DNA from: Peptoniphilus raoultii
GTDB lineage: Bacteria > Bacillota > Clostridia > Tissierellales > Peptoniphilaceae
Direction: 5' to 3'
Assembly (NCBI RefSeq): GCF_900099555.1
Contig: NZ_FMWM01000002.1
Span: forward strand, 434,001 to 498,000
DNA: 64,000 bases
A model generated the notes under the pieces. That model ran no database searches, was not told where the DNA came from, and saw only the letters and a list, made by a program, of their open reading frames with translations. Below, piece by piece: positions 7,964-15,495 of the stretch (the stretch's first letter is position 1; each line of letters opens with the position of its first letter). Made by a program: the position numbers and the translations under genes.

Positions 7964-8814
7964 TTATTTATATTTATTATTTAGATACTGTTCATTTGCC
8001 TTTAGCAACTTCTTATAGTAATTATCATAGCTCTTGCTAAATTTTCTAATAAGTGGAATTGCTATTTCATAATATTGATTTTCCTTCATGAAGTTTTGCA
8101 GCTTATCCTGGATCTGTTTCATCATGCTATTTTGATACTCTTAACTATTTTTATAGCTTTCATATTGAGAAATTACATCCTCATTATCTTTCATCCACTT
8201 TTCTGGATTCTCAATAGCATCGAGTTTAGCCTGATTTGCATCCTTTAAGGTTTTCATATCAAAGGGCGAGCTAATCTTCTCAATATATTTCTTCTCTTCT
8301 TCAGTTAATTCAAACGAAGGAAGCCTATCAGGATAATCTATATATTTGTAAAAAGAATTCTTACCATCATTTTCTAATGGTTTATTCAAAAATGGTTGAT
8401 AAGCAGCAAATAACATTTGTCCAAAATATCCTGGAAAAGCAATTTCTAGTTTTTCATAGATAGTTTCTTTCATCTCAAGTAGTGAAACTTTCTCATTGAT
8501 TAGTTCATCACTTTCACCTTTAACAATCATTTCTAGTATTGCTTTCCTTTTTTCCTCAATCTCCAGTTGATGTTGTTTTTCCCTTAAAACAGAAGACAGA
8601 GTATCACCAACTGACGATATACACTGATAAATATCTGAGATACTCATTCCCAATTTTCTAAATATAGATACCTTTTCAGAATTTCTAAATCCTTGGTACT
8701 ATAGTCTCTATAACCATTCTCAGATTTCTGAGGATGGATAAGTCCTTTATCTTCATAATACTCTATTGCCTTCCTAGTTAGACCCGTTTCTTTTTGAATT
8801 TCACTTCTTAACAT
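7964..8814 (-). pseudogene. MerR-family multidrug-type regulator, broken by a frameshift and a stop
   Basis: The frame starts at 8814 (MLRSEIQKETGLTRKAIEYY, EDKGLIHPQKSENGYRDYS), a clear MerR winged helix. Near 8676 one A is missing from an A-run (AAAAGG), which shifts the frame; the body then continues as SIFRKLGMSISDIYQCIS and a long helical effector domain. At 8141 an in-frame TAA interrupts it, and the same frame goes on (EYQNSMMKQIQDKLQNF...) to a stop at 7964. Repairing both lesions gives about 283 aa. Promoter, ribosome site and terminator are all intact, so inactivation is recent. Confidence 0.85.
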
Positions 8815-8837
8815 GGTTATCTACCTCCTTTGATTAA

Positions 8838-8868
8838 AGGATAACACGGTCCCCAACGGACAGGTCAA
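8838..8868 (-). promoter_or_regulatory. MerR-type promoter with 19-base spacer
   Basis: On the minus strand TTGACC (8868-8863) and TATCCT (8843-8838) are 19 bases apart, two more than normal. The spacer carries the inverted repeat GTCC-N5-GGAC. Overlong spacers with a central dyad are the hallmark of promoters activated by MerR-family DNA twisting. It drives the now broken merR gene itself. Confidence 0.8.
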
Positions 8869-9132
8869 GCCCTATACACTATATAAAATTCCCACTTCTC
8901 TATAAACCAAAACAGTGCCTGAACGTTTTTGTAAAGTGCTTATTTTCTTTTCTATTAAGTCTTATTCAAACCGACACTCAAACCGACATTTTATTGTCGC
9001 ATAATTTACTTGTTTGCTATATAATATAAATATTTCCTCAGTTATCCTGTTACATTCTTTATATTTTTAAATATTTTATTTACCTCAATTAATGTTCTAA
9101 TTTAGAAGAACCTACATAGTTTTATAAAATCA
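8869..9132. other. Short stretch between merR promoter and repeat copy B, no gene seen
   Basis: AT-rich sequence without a protein-like frame or RNA signature. Two direct AAACCGACA words lie at about 8968-8986. Nothing else stands out. Confidence 0.4.
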
Positions 9133-9471
9133 AGATTTTTAAAATAAAAATATGTATACAAAAAGACCACAGCTTTGAAACTACGGTCTAATTTTTTGTC
9201 CAAATGTAAACCACTTGGAACTATTATTCAATTTATTCTTTTTTACAAATGTTCCCATTTTAATCCCAGTTATAGTTTTCCATCTTCTGTAACCGTTGAA
9301 TTTACAAGGTTTTTTTAATTTTTTTGCTACTATTCCCACTCTTCTTTTCCAAACGTACAATATATCTCAAACCATTCAAAATACTAGGTTCTAATTTTTA
9401 TAGTACCACTAAATCCACCTAATTATAGGATATTTTCAAATTTTTAGTCCCATCCCAGTCCCAGTACCGGA
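9133..9471 (-). repeat. Island repeat copy B: full length with intact core
   Basis: This is the best-preserved full copy. In minus-strand order it has a GTACTGGGACTGGGATGGGAC start, a short frame beginning MDLVVL, the core GAAGAGTGGGAATAGTAGC, the block GTTACAG/GAACTATAACTGGGATT, the CCAAGTGGTTTACATTTGG dyad and a hairpin around GTAGTTTCAAAGCTGTGGTC. It has the P-core-P' arrangement expected between two tandemly integrated elements. Confidence 0.8.
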
Positions 9472-9481
9472 GAATTATAAT

Positions 9482-9750
9482 TTGTAGATCTGTAATTATT
9501 AAATCTATCATATAGATTTTTTGGTTTGGAATCATTTTCTATTTTTTTAAAAAAAATTGTCCCATTTTCCTTTAATATTGCTACAAGTTCAAAATCATTG
9601 TTTTTCAATAATAATTTTTCGTATTTTTTATATAAAGATATTTATTTTTTGCTTATATTAAATGCATTAGGCTCAAACGTAAATATTTCATCATGTAAAT
9701 ATCAACCGAAAATGGGCCCAGAGTTATTATCGAAAAGTGGCTCACAAATA
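9482..9750 (-). pseudogene. Decayed coding remnant of unknown origin
   Basis: On the minus strand one frame reads EPLFDNNSGPIFG, stop, YLHDEIFTFEPNAFNISKK, stop, ISLYKKYEKLLLKNN, then DFELVAILKENGTIFFKKIE and on to repeat copy B. Two in-frame stops split otherwise protein-like sequence. No family is recognised. It looks like the C-terminal end of a lost gene fused against the repeat boundary. Confidence 0.5.
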
Positions 9751-9822
9751 CTAAACTAATCGACCACGTTTTTAATTTGATTTTGAATGCATTTAAATTC
9801 AAATGTATTCAGATGTATTTTC

Positions 9823-11112
9823 CTATAAGCGTACGTGCTCTTGCATATTGTTTCTTATTCTTTTAAAAATATCCAAATGAATTTCGTGGGTAAAATTTTC
9901 TATTAAAATTCCGTAGCTATCATCAAAAAAACTTTTTATGCTTTTTTTAGCACTTATATCTGCCATAGTGTATATGATATAAATCCCTTGTAAAATCGCT
10001 TTGGTAACCAAGGGATCTCCTGCTGAATAAGAAATTATCTGGCTGAAACCAAGATATAGTTCGTCCTTTACAGAATAACTTTGATAAATTATTTTTACAT
10101 TTTCGTCTTCTTTCAGGATTACAAAATGATTGCCTGTAGATAAGAGTTTCCCTAGCAATGATGACATTTTATTTATACACATTATTGCAGTATTTGGATC
10201 ATTTGTGCCAGGGCTTAAGGCCATATTCGCAATTTCGCTTAAGTTTACAATTCCACGGTGATAATCTTCTTCTCTATTATTGTAAGCATTTATTATAAAC
10301 AATGGACTTAATTTTTCTTTTAATTCTTTTTTATCATCATCATCTAACTCGCATTGGAATATATTTAATTCTCCTATGCTTTCTCCTTTGGTAGTATATT
10401 CACCAATTTTCTTGTCTATAGTAAGTTCTGCTCTTATGCCATTAAGCTCTTTAAAAATCTCATCTGATTCTATTTCAAATAAATAACCTGAACTCTCAGC
10501 TATAATTGATAACTTTGTAGATTCGTCGCCTTCTTCATAATGCTTAGCTTTTTCTCTTAGTGCTACCTCTTTATCAATAAGTTTTTCGCAGTCATTAAAA
10601 ATATATTCTATTATATTTGATACCTTTATATTATCAAGAACCTGTCTTGAGAAAGCGATAAAACTTAGCATTGCAATTATGGCATAGGCAATTCCGAAAC
10701 TTCCAGCAACAACATGTTGGTCTGGGCCAAGGTCTTGCAATAATAGGATACTGATTACTGAATAGAAAAAACCACTTACAAATATACCATATAAACCAAG
10801 AACTCCTGTCCTATCTATGAAACTCTGAAGCAATCTAGGCGATATGCTACTGCTATATTTATTAAGTACAGTCACAATAGTTGTAAAACAAAAAATACTT
10901 ATAGTCAAAAATATTCCAGATATATTAGAAAGGAAATTTACCGAAACTTCAACCGACAGCAGTAATTGTTTTGGAATATAAGATTTAATTGAAATATATT
11001 GATGATCAAAAATCCAGGTAACTAAAAGTAGCGACACTGTTAAAATTATAAATCTTGACATCCTTAAAAAATTCTTATGATTAAAAAACCACAATTTAAT
11101 TTTGGACAACAT
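9823..11112 (-). CDS. DUF2254 family membrane protein
   Basis: 429 aa. Four hydrophobic segments lie in the first 165 residues (around 16-35, 62-84, 105-130, 140-160), followed by a soluble domain. FTTIVTVLNKYSSSISPRLLQSF matches the conserved loop of DUF2254 (the family usually has S..FSPRLL), and LSPGTNDPNTAIMCI matches its conserved soluble stretch. The family is widespread and uncharacterised. It has its own ribosome site (AGGAGGAC) and no operon partner. It is the only intact protein gene of module 3. Confidence 0.85.
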   Translation of the reverse strand: MLSKIKLWFFNHKNFLRMSRFIILTVSLLLVTWIFDHQYISIKSYIPKQLLLSVEVSVNFLSNISGIFLTISIFCFTTIVTVLNKYSSSISPRLLQSFIDRTGVLGLYGIFVSGFFYSVISILLLQDLGPDQHVVAGSFGIAYAIIAMLSFIAFSRQVLDNIKVSNIIEYIFNDCEKLIDKEVALREKAKHYEEGDESTKLSIIAESSGYLFEIESDEIFKELNGIRAELTIDKKIGEYTTKGESIGELNIFQCELDDDDKKELKEKLSPLFIINAYNNREEDYHRGIVNLSEIANMALSPGTNDPNTAIMCINKMSSLLGKLLSTGNHFVILKEDENVKIIYQSYSVKDELYLGFSQIISYSAGDPLVTKAILQGIYIIYTMADISAKKSIKSFFDDSYGILIENFTHEIHLDIFKRIRNNMQEHVRL

Positions 11113-11486
11113 ACATCAGTCCTCCTATTTTAATATTGTAATTATGAAACTATATTATCATATACTTGATTTTTGTACAGTATAAAATGGTATATTTATC
11201 TTTTTGTAATTGAAAAATCCTTTGTGATTTTCTTGCTTATTTCCCCAATCTATCTTCGTTCAATCTCTAAAAGAAACTACTCAATTACACCCACTTATAT
11301 AATATTCAAAAATAATATATGAGAAAATATGGTGAAATAGACTAATTACAGAAATCCGATATGAGGCGTACGCGAGTCACGCCACAATGACGTTTATTCG
11401 ATACGAGTATATTTGACCATTTCATCTTTGGTTTACTATTTCCTAAGTATACTTGAAAATTATTTCATAACTTTCAATCCCATTTA
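11113..11486. other. Upstream region of the DUF2254 gene, no gene seen
   Basis: AT-rich sequence with no coding frame. It must contain the DUF2254 promoter, but no near-consensus pair is convincing. Confidence 0.4.
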
Positions 11487-11830
11487 GTGAATCAGAAGAG
11501 CCAACGCTCCTTTCCGTCGCGTCGGCTCTTCTTCCCTGCAGAAGGGTTTCCATCCATTTATGCTGCGGTGCTTCGCACCTTGATAAATGGGGAAAACGTA
11601 AAAAATATTGCTTGCAATATCCTCTCAGAAACTCTTTTCGAGTTTCTTCGCTTAGTTCTCTGGATTCGCTTGAAGCTGTGCTTCTTCGCTTATCTCAGAG
11701 ATGAAAAATGCTTCGCATTTTCCACCCAATATGGTGGGACTAACGAAAATCACAGTTTCACTGCTCTCCGTGCTCCGCACTATTTTTCGGCTAAAACTCC
11801 CACACAGGGGAGTTTTACTCCCATTCTTCT
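11487..11830. repeat. Dense hairpin array with C-TTC-G / G-GAA-C triloops
   Basis: At least eleven inverted repeats are packed in about 340 bases. AGAAGAGCC/GGCTCTTCT is at 11494-11532. CCATTTAT/ATAAATGG at 11554-11590 encloses GGTGC-TTC-GCACC. ATATTGC/GCAATAT is at 11605-11620, AGAAACTC/GAGTTTCT at 11627-11647, GAAGC/GCTTC at 11672-11684, AAAATGC-TTC-GCATTTT at 11705-11721, CCACC/GGTGG at 11722-11737, CAGT-TTC-ACTG at 11753-11763, GTGC-TCC-GCAC at 11770-11780 and AAAACTCCC/GGGAGTTTT at 11793-11816. On the minus strand several read GC-GAA-GC, the exceptionally stable DNA mini-hairpin. G+C is above the surroundings. Open frames here are not protein-like. Confidence 0.75.
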
Positions 11831-11955
11831 TTTCCAAACGTACGATATATCCCAAACCATTCAGAATACTATATTCTATTTTTTCTAGTATCACTAAATC
11901 CACCTAATTATAGGACGTTTTCAGATTTTTAGTCCCGTCCCAGTCCCAGTACCGG
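11817..11955 (-). repeat. Island repeat copy D: 5' half
   Basis: This copy matches copies B and C over the GTACTGGGACTGGGACGGGAC block, the MDLVILEKIEYSILNGLGYI frame and the CGTACGTTTGGAAAAGAAG stretch. It ends at GAATGGGAGTAA, where it meets the last hairpin of the array (AAAACTCCC/GGGAGTTTT). The 3' half is absent. It marks the boundary between modules 2 and 3. Confidence 0.75.
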
Positions 11956-12075
11956 ATAAAAATTTATAAACTTTACTTAAAAGGCATCAGATTTCTATTT
12001 GTTGAATTTTAACTGCCTGGAATTAAACATTTAGAGCTGATATAATCTAAGTAATAACTTATGGGAGGTGTATTT

Positions 12076-13056
12076 GTGCAAATAAAGACATTTTTTGACT
12101 TTTGTTCTGGAATAGGAGGAGGACGATTAGGTCTTGAAAACTGTGGATTGGAATGTGTAGGATCATCAGATACCAGTAGGTTAGCGAATACAACATACGA
12201 CCTTTTATTTCCTAATAAAAAAGATATAAATTACGGTGATTTGAAAAAAATAAATCCAAAATCTCTTCCTAATTACGATCTTTTGATAGCAGGGTTTCCA
12301 TGTCAAAGCTTTTCTGTAATAGGCAGACAACAGGGAACAAAAGATCCTAGAGGACAGATAATTTACTATCTAATGAACATAATAGAAGAAAACAAGTCTA
12401 AGGTTTTTATTTTAGAAAATGTAAAAGGTCTAATTAGCCATGACAATGGGAAAACTTTTAAAGAAATAACGAAAGCTTTATCTGATATTGGATATGATGT
12501 TTTTTATAAAGTTTTGAATAGTATTGATTATGGAGTTCCTCACATGAGGCAAAGAATATTCATAGTAGGATTCCGTGGAGATCTTCATATTCAGAAAAAT
12601 GACTTTAAATGGCCTTTAATAAAACCTCGTGTAAATATTGCAGACTTCTTGTTTCCTGAAAATAATGAAATGCCAATAGAGGAAAAACGATGGTTTTACT
12701 ATGATTATTTAAATAACACTAAGAACAAAGGTAAATTTGATATCCATGAGATACTAAAGCAAGACAATTTAATAGTGGATACTCGCATGTCAGATTTGAG
12801 ACTATATGTAAATAGGATGCCTACATTAAGAGCCCATAGAGACGGTATTTACTATGTAAGAAATAAAAAAATGTACTATTTAACTGGAGCAGAAGCTCTT
12901 TTATTCCAAGGGTTTAATAAAAATCATTTGGATAGAGTAAAAGATAAGGTTACTAATAGACATTTATTAATGCAAGCTGGAAATGCTATGACAGCAAATG
13001 TTGTTGAAGAAATAGGAAAATCAATATTAACTACTTTAGGAGGAATAAATGGATAA
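12076..13056 (+). CDS. DNA (cytosine-5) methyltransferase of a type II R-M pair
   Basis: About 326 aa with all C5-methyltransferase motifs: I FFDFCSGIGGGRLG, IV GFPCQSFSVIG (catalytic Cys), VI LENVKGL, VIII MRQRIFIVGF and X QAGNAMTANVVEEIG. The region between VIII and X is the target recognition domain. GGGAGGTG lies 5 bases before a GTG at 12076, so that start is preferred to the ATG at 12061, which is itself part of the ribosome site. The gene overlaps the following nuclease gene by 8 bases. It would protect host DNA from that nuclease; the recognition sequence cannot be read from the protein. Confidence 0.93.
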   Translation: MQIKTFFDFCSGIGGGRLGLENCGLECVGSSDTSRLANTTYDLLFPNKKDINYGDLKKINPKSLPNYDLLIAGFPCQSFSVIGRQQGTKDPRGQIIYYLMNIIEENKSKVFILENVKGLISHDNGKTFKEITKALSDIGYDVFYKVLNSIDYGVPHMRQRIFIVGFRGDLHIQKNDFKWPLIKPRVNIADFLFPENNEMPIEEKRWFYYDYLNNTKNKGKFDIHEILKQDNLIVDTRMSDLRLYVNRMPTLRAHRDGIYYVRNKKMYYLTGAEALLFQGFNKNHLDRVKDKVTNRHLLMQAGNAMTANVVEEIGKSILTTLGGING

Positions 13057-13819
13057 TTGGAAAATTTTTGAGCTAGATTGTACTGATTATTTAAACAAAG
13101 AATATGGTGAAAACTTTACACACCTAGGTTTCAGCGATTCAACCGTGAGTGATATTAAATATGAAAATAATTCAAAATTATTTTATATAGAAGCAAAAAT
13201 GCCATCTGCACAAAGTGGTCAATTTGTTCTCTTGCCAGATTATGAGAATAAAGAGTTTATATTTTCTACAAGAAATAAAACAAAACAAAATGAAAACACT
13301 GATTTTATAATTCAATATATGAATAAAAATTTTGAAAGATATGCAAACGCTGGAACCACTGGTGAAGATATAGAGATAGATCAAAAAATTTTTAATTCAT
13401 GGATAGTAAATACTTATAAGGAGAAGATGGTTAAATTTTTTATCACAAAAGGAGATAATTATATTATATTTCCAATAGAAAAATATGGTGAATATTTTTC
13501 TATAACAGCAAAATATAGAATTAAAAAAAGTGGTTCATCTAAAGTTCCTAAAAGAAGTCAGAAAGATGTTTTAGAAAAAATTAAATCAATGAGTATAAAA
13601 TTCAAACTATTAGATGACTTCGAAATAGAATCTAGCCAAGATCTTAATAAAATGAAATTTAAAGTATTGGATTCTGATTATATGTTTAGTCATAAGAAAG
13701 ATAATATTTATAGAATAAGGAAACTTTCTAACACTAAAAATGCCAATGTTATTTTCAGTATTCAGCTTCTTAAAGAACAAGACTCTGCAGATTTAAAAAA
13801 TTTTATAAGTAATCTATAA
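13049..13819 (+). CDS. Probable type II restriction endonuclease, PD-(D/E)XK fold
   Basis: 256 aa, no named family recognised. The evidence is a candidate active site, SDIKYENNSKLFYIEAKMP near residues 35-53 (Asp, then Glu-Ala-Lys), followed by AQSGQFVLLPDY, a segment that looks like the conserved core of small type II nucleases. Its start lies inside the methyltransferase gene, the usual coupling of M and R genes. Nothing suggests an ATPase or methyltransferase domain. Role as the cutting partner is inferred from position and motif. Confidence 0.7.
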   Translation: MDNWKIFELDCTDYLNKEYGENFTHLGFSDSTVSDIKYENNSKLFYIEAKMPSAQSGQFVLLPDYENKEFIFSTRNKTKQNENTDFIIQYMNKNFERYANAGTTGEDIEIDQKIFNSWIVNTYKEKMVKFFITKGDNYIIFPIEKYGEYFSITAKYRIKKSGSSKVPKRSQKDVLEKIKSMSIKFKLLDDFEIESSQDLNKMKFKVLDSDYMFSHKKDNIYRIRKLSNTKNANVIFSIQLLKEQDSADLKNFISNL

Positions 13820-13867
13820 ATATTTAAAGTGCCTAGATATCTGTTTCTAGGTACTTTAAATATTTAT
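13816..13867. terminator. Bidirectional terminator between convergent R-M units
   Basis: Arms 13816-13837 and 13846-13867 form a 22-bp stem with a single G-U pair and an 8-base loop. A- and T-rich flanks let it work on both strands. It ends the M-R pair on the plus strand, and also contains the stop codon of the 100-aa gene coming the other way. Confidence 0.8.
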
Positions 13868-14135
13868 TCAAAGATGTCTTGTAGTTCGAAATTTCAGGCT
13901 TATCAATCGGAAGATTAGTATTCCTTAGCACATTATTTTTATTATCCTTGTCTCGGCTTAGTAAGTCCAATAATCCTTTACAAAAGTCAAAGTTATATTG
14001 TTCATCAATATTTGTATGCCAATCAGAATATAAAATTTCTTTATCAATTCTTTTTAATCTACTAACTATATCAGAGGTTGTTTTTTTGTTATGACCTTTA
14101 GATAATAGCCAATTGCTGAATCCCACTGTATTCAT
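13833..14135 (-). CDS. Small helical protein coupled to the second C5 methyltransferase
   Basis: 100 aa, predicted helical and charged (GFSNWLLSKGHNKKTTSDIV, LNKYLKYLE). No family is recognised. It overlaps the methyltransferase gene by 38 bases in another frame and ends inside the shared terminator hairpin. A tight overlap with a methyltransferase suggests an R-M accessory or DNA-binding role. The N-terminus somewhat resembles a SAM-like DNA-binding helical bundle, but this is only an impression. Confidence 0.6.
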   Translation of the reverse strand: MNTVGFSNWLLSKGHNKKTTSDIVSRLKRIDKEILYSDWHTNIDEQYNFDFCKGLLDLLSRDKDNKNNVLRNTNLPIDKPEISNYKTSLNKYLKYLETDI

Positions 14136-15108
14136 AATTTAAAGCATCTCCTATTTGTTTTGTTATAAGTTGGAGTACATCAATAACTACAGAATTTCCA
14201 AGTTGTTTATATGCTTGATTATTATTAGAATTTAATTTAAAACTATCAGGAAATCCCATTATTCGAGCACATTCTCTAGGGTGTAATCTCCTAGTTTTAC
14301 CATTAATTAAATATCCCCCTGTTTTAGCAAATACTCCTCCTCCATATGCAGATAAAGTTATAGCTATTCCTTTAGGTGAATATATTCTTTCACCTTGTCC
14401 ACCTTTTCCAACAGTTCCTACCCTAATTGTCGATGTAGAGTTGTAATTGATGTCAATTTTTTCATTAAGTCTTAAATCTTCACGGTCAACGATCAAACTA
14501 TTAACTTCATCATCACTTATTAGAAAATCTTCGACAAATTTATTTAACTTAAATGGTCTTGGAAATGTGAAAACTTCTCTATTTATATCATTCCTAAAAC
14601 ATATCATATATATTCTCTCACGCTTTTGTGGAACTCCATAATCAACAGGATTAAGAACGCTATATTGAAAACTGTAACCTAATTCATTCATAGTATTTCT
14701 TACCACATTAAGAGTTTTGCCTCCGTCATGTGTTGCAAAATTTTTTACATTTTCAAGAAATACTACCATCGGTCTTTTTTCTTTTACTATTCTTGCTACA
14801 TCAAAAAACAATGTTCCTCTGCTGTCTTCAAATCCTTGTTGCTTTCCACTAATAGAAAATGCTTGGCACGGAAATCCAGCACATAAAATGTCATGATCAG
14901 GAATGTTTTTTTCATCTACTTGTGTTATGTCACCTTCAGGAACATCGCCAAAATTCATTTTATAAGTCTCTTGAGCATATTTATCCCATTCATTTGAATA
15001 AACGCATTTTGCTCCAAATGATTCTAATGCAATTCTAAATCCTCCAATACCAGCGAATAAGTCAATGAATTTATATCCTTTTAATGATTTCTCTTCAACT
15101 TTAATCAT
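14098..15108 (-). CDS. Second DNA (cytosine-5) methyltransferase (HhaI-like)
   Basis: About 336 aa. Motif I is FIDLFAGIGGFRIALESFGA, motif IV AGFPCQAFSISG with Cys81, motif VI FLENVKNFATHD, motif VIII QKRERIYMICF, motif IX RRLHPRECARIMGFPDSF and motif X QLGNSVVIDV. The variable region around residues 185-260 is short, so it probably recognises a 4-6 base target. Start chosen at 15108 (ATG, preceded by GGAGG); a GTG 12 bases upstream would overlap the ribosome site. It is transcribed away from the xre-helicase unit, and the 141-base divergent promoter region holds a palindrome suited to the Xre protein. Confidence 0.93.
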   Translation of the reverse strand: MIKVEEKSLKGYKFIDLFAGIGGFRIALESFGAKCVYSNEWDKYAQETYKMNFGDVPEGDITQVDEKNIPDHDILCAGFPCQAFSISGKQQGFEDSRGTLFFDVARIVKEKRPMVVFLENVKNFATHDGGKTLNVVRNTMNELGYSFQYSVLNPVDYGVPQKRERIYMICFRNDINREVFTFPRPFKLNKFVEDFLISDDEVNSLIVDREDLRLNEKIDINYNSTSTIRVGTVGKGGQGERIYSPKGIAITLSAYGGGVFAKTGGYLINGKTRRLHPRECARIMGFPDSFKLNSNNNQAYKQLGNSVVIDVLQLITKQIGDALNYEYSGIQQLAII

Positions 15109-15150
15109 ATAAACCTCCACCGAATAGCGCAGTGCGCTTATATTAATTAC

Positions 15151-15179
15151 AGTATATAGTCTATTGTTTGAAATGTCAA
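15151..15179 (-). promoter_or_regulatory. Promoter of the second methyltransferase
   Basis: The minus strand has TTGACA (15179-15174), 17 bases, then TATACT (15156-15151). Downstream, at about 15126-15138, the dyad AGCGC-AGT-GCGCT lies in the untranslated leader and could be an operator. Confidence 0.7.
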
Positions 15180-15188
15180 TAGTTTTAG

Positions 15189-15229
15189 TTGTAAAAACGC
15201 ATAAATGTATGATATAATGTACTATAGTA
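15189..15229 (+). promoter_or_regulatory. Promoter and operator of the xre-helicase unit
   Basis: TTGTAA (15189-15194) and TATAAT (15213-15218) with an 18-base spacer, followed at once by the perfect palindrome TACTATAGTA (15220-15229) over the likely start point. A repressor bound there would block transcription, so the Xre protein encoded next may control its own unit. Confidence 0.6.
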
Positions 15230-15262
15230 TAGATTTATAAATTAATGTTCGGAGGATAAATA

Positions 15263-15478
15263 ATGAAATTTAGCTACAAAAAGCTTTGGAAATTACTAAT
15301 AGACCGAGATATAAAACATAATGAGTTAATAGAGAAAACAGGGATTAGTAGAAGTACATTTTATAAGTTAAAAAGAGACGAAAATGTAACTACTGATATT
15401 TTATTAAAAATATGCATATTTCTTGATTGCGACATATCTGACATCATGGAAATAACTAACTCCAATAATAAACATTAA
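15263..15478 (+). CDS. Xre-family helix-turn-helix regulator of the R-M cluster
   Basis: 71 aa, a bare HTH domain: LIDRDIKHNELIEKTGISRS, then TFYKLKRDENVTTDILLKIC and CDISDIMEI. Such single-domain regulators are often found with C5 methyltransferases and keep nuclease expression behind methylation. Ribosome site CGGAGG. It is followed after 17 bases by the helicase gene. The divergent methyltransferase promoter is close enough to be co-regulated. Confidence 0.88.
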   Translation: MKFSYKKLWKLLIDRDIKHNELIEKTGISRSTFYKLKRDENVTTDILLKICIFLDCDISDIMEITNSNNKH

Positions 15479-15495
15479 TATCAAAGGAGGTTATT

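Noticed and set aside
7523-9471. Reading the two full-length repeats as an ordinary insertion sequence
   Set aside because: No transposase frame or terminal inverted repeats; copies are always in one orientation and break at the guaA-like core.
9526-9759. Plus-strand frame of 77 codons
   Set aside because: It runs opposite to a decayed minus-strand coding remnant and is rich in Phe/Ser/Leu from AT-rich antisense sequence.
11700-11760. Integron attC-like sites in the hairpin array
   Set aside because: A GACTAACG word occurs, but the paired R sites and spacing of attC are missing and there is no integron integrase.
11487-11903. Open frames of 133 and 83 codons across the hairpin array
   Set aside because: No ribosome sites, composition follows the hairpins rather than a protein, and both strands are open at once.
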